From NCBI GenBank assembly GCA_963772375.1, contig CAVYXG010000005.1, positions 1,240,001 to 1,304,000 on the forward strand: 64,000 nucleotides of DNA, written 5' to 3'. The notes below the pieces were generated by a model that ran no database searches, was not told where the DNA came from, and saw nothing but the letters and a program-made list of their open reading frames with translations. Source of the DNA: DATBHM01 sp963772375 (GTDB taxonomy: Bacteria > Actinomycetota > UBA4738 > JACQTL01). A program made the translations under genes and the position numbers. Shown one piece after another: positions 58,346-64,000 of this stretch. Position 1 is the first letter of the stretch, and the number at the start of each line of letters is the position of its first letter.

Positions 58346-60088
58346 CTAGCGCCGGGTCACCGCGACCCCGTCGATGACGACGGGCCGGTTGGCGCTCGTC
58401 GCGCGGATCCGGAGCGACCCGGTCGACACGGTCGGCAGGTCGATCTCGGGCATGAGGTGCCGGCGCTGCGTCGTCCTCGTCACGAGGTCGAACGCCCCAA
58501 CGACGCGGCCGTGCCACATGACCTGCACGCGGCCGCACGTGGGGCACGTCTCGGCCAGGACGCGAATCCGGTGGGCCACGAGCCCGGTGTGCAGCAGCGA
58601 GGCGCCCCGGGTCGCCGTGGCCAGCGCGGCTCCCTGGAAGAAACCGTTCGCGCGCTGCCCGATCCAGCCCGGCGAGGCGGTGAAGGCGCGATCGTCGATG
58701 GGAACCGTCACGCACCGCTCGCCCGACCAGACCGACGTGTTCCCCCACCGGTCGGTGGCCGTCGCGACGAAGCAGTACGTCTTGCCAGGCGAAGCGGCGA
58801 ACGTCGTCCGTGTGTCCGGCGTCGACGCGAACACATTCCGGTAGTTGCCGAACGACCCGACGGCGGCCGCGACCCGGACGCGGACGTGGTACGAGCCCAC
58901 GCCGCTGCGGTCGTCGGTCGACGACCAGGCCACCGGCAGGGCGGTCGAGGACCAGTACGGCGCCGCCGGCGCGGTGAACACCGGCACCGACGGCGGTGTC
59001 ACGTCGTACGGCTGCACGGGTCGGGTCGGACCACTCCGGGCGGTGGCGGTTCCCATGTGGTTGGTCGCCGAGACCTCCACCAAGACGAGCGTGCCGACGT
59101 CGGCCGCGCCCAGCCGGTAGGTCTCCGACCCGGCGCCCGGGATGTACGCACACGACCCGCCGCCGGAGTCGCACCGACGCCACCGGTACGTGTACGTGAG
59201 CGGCCTGGTCCCGCTCCAGGACCCCGGGGAGGCCGCGAGCGTCGAGGTCTCCTCGGCCCGGCCGGTGACGGTGGGCGGCGAGGTGTTGCCCGGGGGGACG
59301 CCGTACTCGCTGCCGGTGAGGTTCGTGCCATTGAACCTGTCCATGTCGGCGCACCCCTGGACGCCGGGCACGTGGCCGCAGTTGGAGTACTGCCAGAACG
59401 TCCAGCCGCGCCCGCCCCAGTTCTTCGCCGGGACGCGGGGCTGCGGCGCGTCGGTCCAGTGCGGGACCCACAGCAGCTTGTACCCGGCGTCGGCGTACTG
59501 GGTCGTGTCGCCCATGTACGTGGCCCAGAAGTAGTTCCCCGAGTAGATGATCGGTTTCTCGTGGATCCGCGCGACCATCTCGTCGAGGAACCCCCACGTC
59601 CACGCCTGGAGGCCGGCGATCGACAGGCCGCCCGAGGTCTCGAGGTCGAGCACCGGCAGGAGGTCCCCGGTCGCCGGCGACACCGTGTCGACGAAGTGGT
59701 CGGCCTCCGCCTTCGCGTCCGCCTTGATCCCCGACGACGTCGAACCGCCCGGCCGGGCGAAATGGTATCCGCCGAACGCGATATGGTGCGCCGCGGCGCC
59801 CGCGCGGTTCGCCGCGAACTGGGGATCGACGAACGTCGTCCCCTCCGACGCCTTGGCGAACGCGAACTTCATCCCCGCGTCCTTCACCTCGCCCCAGTCG
59901 ATGGTCCCGTTGTGGTGCGAGACGTCGATGCCGGGGAGCATCGTCCCCGGCACGGCGCCGGCCGGTCGGCCGCCGGCCACGATCAGCGCCCCGGCCAGGG
60001 CGATCGCCGCCAGGGCGGACGCCGCGCGTCCCGGCCGGGAGGGGCGGCGGAGCACGCTCGGACGGGGTGCGCGAGCGAGCGGCTCCAT
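58346..60088 (-). CDS. secreted GH25 lysozyme with C-terminal Ig-like domains
   Basis: The 580-residue protein has a signal peptide (AASALAAIALAGALIVAG), then a GH25 muramidase (about 50-240): GIDVSHHNGTIDW (catalytic Asp), FAFAKASEG and LPVLDLETSGG (Asp-x-Glu), WTFWQYS. The region about 250-470 has two fibronectin/Ig-like modules. A C-terminal galactose-binding-like module holds a CPTCGRV pair. It would cleave peptidoglycan in cell-wall remodelling or against other bacteria. The start is the first ATG. Confidence 0.88.
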   Translation of the reverse strand: MEPLARAPRPSVLRRPSRPGRAASALAAIALAGALIVAGGRPAGAVPGTMLPGIDVSHHNGTIDWGEVKDAGMKFAFAKASEGTTFVDPQFAANRAGAAAHHIAFGGYHFARPGGSTSSGIKADAKAEADHFVDTVSPATGDLLPVLDLETSGGLSIAGLQAWTWGFLDEMVARIHEKPIIYSGNYFWATYMGDTTQYADAGYKLLWVPHWTDAPQPRVPAKNWGGRGWTFWQYSNCGHVPGVQGCADMDRFNGTNLTGSEYGVPPGNTSPPTVTGRAEETSTLAASPGSWSGTRPLTYTYRWRRCDSGGGSCAYIPGAGSETYRLGAADVGTLVLVEVSATNHMGTATARSGPTRPVQPYDVTPPSVPVFTAPAAPYWSSTALPVAWSSTDDRSGVGSYHVRVRVAAAVGSFGNYRNVFASTPDTRTTFAASPGKTYCFVATATDRWGNTSVWSGERCVTVPIDDRAFTASPGWIGQRANGFFQGAALATATRGASLLHTGLVAHRIRVLAETCPTCGRVQVMWHGRVVGAFDLVTRTTQRRHLMPEIDLPTVSTGSLRIRATSANRPVVIDGVAVTRR

Positions 60089-60152
60089 GTGGATGGGATC
60101 GGCCGGGACGGAGGCGCGATTGAGCCGGACCCCCCCGGAAGGGGCCGGCCCC

Positions 60153-61364
60153 TCACCCGGCGATGCGTTCGGCCCGGTACAGGGTGAGCGGCACGGCCAG
60201 CCCCTTCAGCTCGAAGGCCCCCACCTCGGTGAACCGGGCCGCGCCCGCCGCAGCGCCCGCCACCTCGGCGGTCACGAACACCTCGTGCGGCCCGGCCTTG
60301 TCCGCCACCCGCGACGCGACGTTCACCGTCCGGCCGAAGTAGTCGCCGTCCCGGACCACCACAGGCCCCACGCTCACCCCGACGTGCGCCGGGGGGAGCC
60401 CCTCGCCGGGGGCCCGTTCGACCAGCTCCAGCGCGCACTCGACGGCCGGCGCGGCCCCCGGGAAGTGGAACATCACGCCGTCACCGAGCAGCTTCACCGG
60501 CCGCCCGCCGTGGAGGCGGGACGCGTCCTGCACGAGATCGGCCAGCGTCGCCGCCAGCTCGGCCGCGGCCTCGTCGCCGCGTTCCTCCGTGAGCCGGGTG
60601 AACCCCGAGAGGTCGAGGAACGCGATGGCCTGGTCGCGCACGCGCCCCCGGGCGGGGGCCTCGCCACGGAGGACGTTCTCCATGTGGGTGATGACGTCCT
60701 CGAGGATGGAGGTCTCCTGGTGGCGTTCGTACACCCACAGCAGGAGCTCCCGGAACAGCGGCCGCATCTCCTTGCCCGGCACCGTCGAGAGCTCCCATGC
60801 CTTCAGCGGGGGGACTCCCGCGTCGATCATCCCGCCGACGATGGACGTCGTGTAGAAGTGCACCTGTGCCTCGGCCAACCGCCGCAGGTTCTCGCCCATC
60901 ACCCGCGAGAAGTGCGCGAGTGCGGCGTCGTCGAACCCCGCTCCCAGCGCGAGGGCCGCGAGAGGCATGTACCGCGCTTCGTCGGCCCGGATGGGGTCGT
61001 CGTCCTGCGGTTGGGGCAGGCCGAACCGCGCGTGCACATGCCGCACGAGCTCCATGGGGACGCCGTTCGCCGCCACGAACTCGGCCATGGTCGTCCCGGG
61101 CAGGTAGTCGACGGGCTCCGTGAAGAGGTCCCCGAGGAACCCGAACGACAGCCGCCCGTCGGCGATGGCCGCCCGGATGTCGTCGAGTGCGATGCCGGAG
61201 GCGATCAGCGAATCCGCCATGACGATCCGGTTGGTGTCCGCCAGCTCGAAGGGGGTGCCCTTGTCGCCCCCGGCGGCGAGGACCCCGGCGTCGCGGAGCT
61301 CCTCGACGTGCCCGGCCGTCACGCCCACGCGCGCGGCGAGCTCGGCGGCGGTGAGTCCCGGCAT
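60153..61364 (-). CDS. class III adenylate cyclase with MerR-like N-terminus
   Basis: The 403-residue protein begins with a MerR-like helix-turn-helix (LTAAELAARVGVTAGHVEELRDAGVL). A helical middle (75-230) follows. The C-terminal cyclase domain has metal Asp251 and Asp295 (FLDLSGFT, LLGDGVMFHF), adenine-specifying Lys291 and D341, and Asn348/Arg352 in GRTVNVASRVAD. It would make cAMP as a dimer and may couple this to DNA or effector binding. A cNMP-binding domain occurs in the protein at 7631. TACCAT lies 9 nt before the ATG. No membrane segment is present. Confidence 0.85.
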   Translation of the reverse strand: MPGLTAAELAARVGVTAGHVEELRDAGVLAAGGDKGTPFELADTNRIVMADSLIASGIALDDIRAAIADGRLSFGFLGDLFTEPVDYLPGTTMAEFVAANGVPMELVRHVHARFGLPQPQDDDPIRADEARYMPLAALALGAGFDDAALAHFSRVMGENLRRLAEAQVHFYTTSIVGGMIDAGVPPLKAWELSTVPGKEMRPLFRELLLWVYERHQETSILEDVITHMENVLRGEAPARGRVRDQAIAFLDLSGFTRLTEERGDEAAAELAATLADLVQDASRLHGGRPVKLLGDGVMFHFPGAAPAVECALELVERAPGEGLPPAHVGVSVGPVVVRDGDYFGRTVNVASRVADKAGPHEVFVTAEVAGAAAGAARFTEVGAFELKGLAVPLTLYRAERIAG

Positions 61365-61416
61365 GAGGTTGCGATGGTAGCGGGGTTCGGCGTCGTTCCC
61401 GGAAAGTGTGCAGGCG

Positions 61417-62862
61417 CTATCCGAGCGCCTTGGGCGAGAGATGCCACCCCGCATGGAATTTCATCGCCCGGATCAGCGCCCCCGTGAGGATCTTGTTTCC
61501 GGCGGCCGAGAGGTGGATCTTGTCCGGCGCTCGCACGAGCTGGAGGTTCCCGTGCTTGTCCGGCAGGTAGTCGGAGTACCTCCCGTCCTTGTTGGCGAAC
61601 AGCGGCCACGTGTCGAGGTACAGGACGTTCGGGTGCTTCGCCGCCTCGGCCTCGTAGATCGTGTCGAGGAAGTGGACGTTGTTGCTGTAGGCCTGGCTGC
61701 TCCCCATGACCGGCATCCCGATCCAGACGACGTGGGTGTGGTTCTGTGAGGCGAGGTTCATCATCTGGTCGACCCTGGCGCGATAGGTCTGCGGCCACTG
61801 GGGGTCACCGACGCCGAAGCCGATCCTCCCGCCGGAGAGCGTGTGGATGGTCGTCGGGTCGTTCCCGCCGAGCATCACGATCACGATGTCCGGGTGGTAT
61901 TGCTGCATGAACGTGCCGAGCGCACTCGGCCACGGGTAGTAGTCGGGCCGCGACAGCCCGGTCGACTGGATGCCCTTCTCGATGATCCGGAAGAACGTCG
62001 AGTCGGTCGCGGGGGCCAGACCGAGCTCGACGTCCTGCGAGAAGCTGTCGCCGACTACCAGGACCCGGAGCGGCTTGGCCGCGGTGGGCACGCGGAGCGG
62101 TGCGAGCGTGGAGCCGCCGTGCCCGGTGTGCGTGGGGTGCGGGCTGGGGTGGTGATGCCCGTTGCCGTTGCTGTTTCCCCTCCCGTGCGGCACGCCGGTG
62201 TCGTGGGGCCCTGGGTGATGTGTCGGCAGCGGCGAGGGCGGAGGCGGCGCGGGCCCGCCCGGGGCGTCGGCGAGGCCGCCCGGCGTGACCCTGTCCGGGT
62301 CGCGGCCGACCAGTCCCTGGAACACGGCGGCCAGACGGTCGATGAACAGGACGTGCGTGAGCTCGTCGATCGGACCGAGCACGGAGAGCGAGACGGTCCG
62401 CCGCGCTCCGTCCGGCGCCGCCTCGGAGGCCTTGTGCAGCGAGTGCGCCGACAGCAGCGTCCACACCAGGAAGCACACGAAGATGACGACCAGCACCTGG
62501 CCGGCCGCGAGGCTGAACCGTCCGGTTCCGGCGATGGGGCGGTGTCGGTGGGTGAGGAACGGATGCCGGGCGGGCGTGCGGTGCCGGTGTGCCCGCGGCG
62601 GCTCCAGCGTGCTCGTCGCCAGCCGGGCCGGCGCGGGGACCGCGAACCCCCGCTCGGGGTCGACCGGCGAAGCGTGCTCGGTCGCGCCCGGCGACACGGT
62701 TCGCGTCGGGGGAGGGACGACGAAGCCCTGCCCCGGCTCCGGCGCGTCGGGGTGCGTCCCCGGGACGCCGGACGCGAGGCCCGTCCGGGACTTCCGCCCG
62801 CCGTCGCGGTGCTGGCCCCGGTCGTGCGTGCCATCCCGCCGGTCGGTGTCGCGCCGGTCCAT
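61417..62862 (-). CDS. membrane-anchored SGNH/GDSL hydrolase (DUF459-like)
   Basis: The 481-residue protein has a long polar N-terminal cytoplasmic part, one membrane helix (LAAGQVLVVIFVCFLVWTLLS, about 120-140) and a Pro/His-rich linker. The outer SGNH hydrolase domain shows VLVVGDSFSQDVELGL (nucleophile Ser), VMLGGNDPTT (the N block) and DKIHLSAAGNKIL (catalytic D-x-x-H). It probably acts as an O-acyltransferase or esterase on cell-surface polymers. It lies 33 bp downstream of the MBOAT gene, the usual pairing for polysaccharide O-acetylation. Confidence 0.85.
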   Translation of the reverse strand: MDRRDTDRRDGTHDRGQHRDGGRKSRTGLASGVPGTHPDAPEPGQGFVVPPPTRTVSPGATEHASPVDPERGFAVPAPARLATSTLEPPRAHRHRTPARHPFLTHRHRPIAGTGRFSLAAGQVLVVIFVCFLVWTLLSAHSLHKASEAAPDGARRTVSLSVLGPIDELTHVLFIDRLAAVFQGLVGRDPDRVTPGGLADAPGGPAPPPPSPLPTHHPGPHDTGVPHGRGNSNGNGHHHPSPHPTHTGHGGSTLAPLRVPTAAKPLRVLVVGDSFSQDVELGLAPATDSTFFRIIEKGIQSTGLSRPDYYPWPSALGTFMQQYHPDIVIVMLGGNDPTTIHTLSGGRIGFGVGDPQWPQTYRARVDQMMNLASQNHTHVVWIGMPVMGSSQAYSNNVHFLDTIYEAEAAKHPNVLYLDTWPLFANKDGRYSDYLPDKHGNLQLVRAPDKIHLSAAGNKILTGALIRAMKFHAGWHLSPKALG

Positions 62863-62895
62863 GTCGCTCGTGCCGTCCTCAGATCCCTCGAGCCA

Positions 62896-64000
62896 TCAGA
62901 ACTGGAAGTAGATGAACGGGGCCACGCCCTGCGGCCCCAGCGTCGTGATCGCGAACAGCGTCAACCCCAGCGCCGTCCCCTGCGCGACCGGCCCCATGCG
63001 CGAGAGCGCCACCCGCACCCGCTCGCCCGTCCCCCGCGGCACGTACTGCATCCCGATCCCCAGCGCGATCGCGCCCACCACGAGCGGCGTGACGAGCGGC
63101 GCCGGGCCCCATGCCGTGGCCAGACGCTTCAGGATGGTGAACGCGGTCCCGATCGAGGCCGTCGGATCCGATCCAGCCTTGAAGAACACCCACCCCAGGC
63201 ACACGATCTGGAACGTCACGAAGCGCTGCCGGACCGCGGCGAGCGGCGAGTCGTCCTGCGTCGGCAGCCCGGCCGCGATGCGCTGCTGCCGCCGGTACCG
63301 GCCGACGCACTGCCCGACGCCCTGGATCCCGCCCCACACCAGGAACAGCCATCCGGCGCCGTGCCACAGCCCGCCGAGCAGCATGGTCAGCATGATGTTC
63401 CGGTACGTCTGGAACTCCGTGCCGCGTGAGCCGCCCAGCGGGATGTACAGGTAGTCCCGGAGCCACCGGGAGAGCGTCATGTGCCACCGCCGCCAGAAGT
63501 CCTGCAGCGACCGCGCCGTGTACGGCCGGTCGAAGTTCTGCGGGAACTGGAAGCCCAGCAGCAGCGCGAGGCCGATCGCGATGTCCGTGTACCCGCTGAA
63601 GTCGCAGAAGATCTGGACGGCGAACCCGTAGATCGCGAACAGGATCTCCAACGAGGAGTGCTGGGTCGGTGCCTTGAAGACCGGGTCGACGATGGCGGTG
63701 GCGACGAACGACGACAGCACCACCTTCTTGAACAGCCCGCCCATGATCAGGTACGCGGCGCGGCTGGCGTCGATGTTCCTCGGGTCGCGCCTCGCCCGGA
63801 TCTGGGGGACCAGCTCCTCGGCGCGCACGATCGGCCCGGCCACGAGGTGCGGGAAGAACGACAGGTACACGAACGCGTCGAGCCACGAGGCCGGCTGGGT
63901 CTCCCGTCGGTACACGTCCACGACGTAGCTGATCCCCATGAACGTGTAGAAGCTGATGCCGATCGGCAGCAGCACCGCGATGACCGGGAACGGCGAGTGG
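62896..64000 (-). CDS. MBOAT O-acyltransferase, AlgI-like (5' end outside window)
   Basis: The frame is open through the right edge; 368 codons are present. It is a multi-pass protein of the MBOAT family: LPIGISFYTFMGISYVVDVYRRE, FFPHLVAGPIVRAEELVPQI, FCDFSGYTDIAIGLALLLGF, LQDFWRRWHMTLSRWLRDYLYIPLGG and the catalytic His in LGGLWHGAGWLFLVWGG. It would transfer an acyl (acetyl) group across the membrane to the SGNH partner or a surface polysaccharide. The stop lies just upstream of the SGNH gene. Confidence 0.9.
   Translation of the reverse strand, partial: HSPFPVIAVLLPIGISFYTFMGISYVVDVYRRETQPASWLDAFVYLSFFPHLVAGPIVRAEELVPQIRARRDPRNIDASRAAYLIMGGLFKKVVLSSFVATAIVDPVFKAPTQHSSLEILFAIYGFAVQIFCDFSGYTDIAIGLALLLGFQFPQNFDRPYTARSLQDFWRRWHMTLSRWLRDYLYIPLGGSRGTEFQTYRNIMLTMLLGGLWHGAGWLFLVWGGIQGVGQCVGRYRRQQRIAAGLPTQDDSPLAAVRQRFVTFQIVCLGWVFFKAGSDPTASIGTAFTILKRLATAWGPAPLVTPLVVGAIALGIGMQYVPRGTGERVRVALSRMGPVAQGTALGLTLFAITTLGPQGVAPFIYFQF

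Overview
The window is very GC-rich, densely coded and typical of an uncultivated actinomycetote (Actinomycetota). The indicators are: a DUF222/HNH (13E12-type) gene behind a perfect actinobacterial SOS box; a complete GlgE alpha-glucan operon with a TreS-maltokinase fusion; an ethanolamine-permease/glutamine-synthetase-like pair; GTG starts; 4-base ATGA/GTGA gene overlaps; and a recurrent leaderless-mRNA signature in which a TANNNT -10 box lies exactly 7 nt before the ATG. No rRNA, tRNA, CRISPR array, insertion sequence or prophage was found. Nothing more precise than the phylum can be supported from the sequence alone.

Layout. Positions 1-13.3 kb look like an amine and gamma-glutamyl-compound region: class III aminotransferase (cut by the window edge), FluG-like amidohydrolase, M20 peptidase, a GS-like ligase with an atypical active site coupled to a class I amidotransferase, and a canonical GS-like ligase beside an ethanolamine-type APC permease. 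A DUF294/CBS/cyclic-nucleotide protein coupled to a DEDDh exonuclease lies between them. Positions 13.4-18.8 kb hold a sugar or polyol catabolic operon: a GntR-type regulator with many frameshifts, a class I aldolase with one frameshift, a Zn-alcohol dehydrogenase, an FGGY kinase, and nearby an SDR dehydrogenase. A VapBC toxin-antitoxin pair follows at 18.9-19.7 kb. Positions 20.2-29.8 kb are the glgE - treS/mak - malQ - glgB operon, which converts trehalose through maltose 1-phosphate to branched alpha-glucan. Positions 30-39.7 kb hold an acyltransferase, a Ser/Thr kinase with an extracellular TolB-like propeller, a second M20 peptidase, a polymer-domain membrane protein with a 15-bp tandem repeat, an adenosine-specific kinase family protein, secreted proteins and a DUF885 protein.

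Positions 39.7-44.6 kb are the most unusual part. Two copies of an element about 96 nt long each have an upstream box, a sigma70-type promoter and a 38-nt perfect UUCG-capped hairpin starting at the predicted transcription start. They lie in the same orientation about 4.6 kb apart. Each is next to a small zinc-ribbon gene, and they flank the SOS-box HNH gene, a 5'-3' exonuclease and an aminotransferase. Hairpins, -35, -10, all spacings and the upstream box are conserved while the spacer sequences differ, as expected for a regulated small RNA or promoter-proximal attenuator.

Positions 44.6-64 kb contain a CBS-pair protein, a PLP decarboxylase, a PfkB kinase, a GH63 glucosidase, a PdxH-like oxidase, a membrane GAF/ATPase protein that lacks the phospho-acceptor histidine, a thioesterase, a VOC protein, a CapA-like protein, a divergent XRE regulator/VWA pair, a GH25 lysozyme, a MerR-like-plus-class-III-cyclase fusion, and an SGNH-hydrolase/MBOAT pair that runs off the right end.
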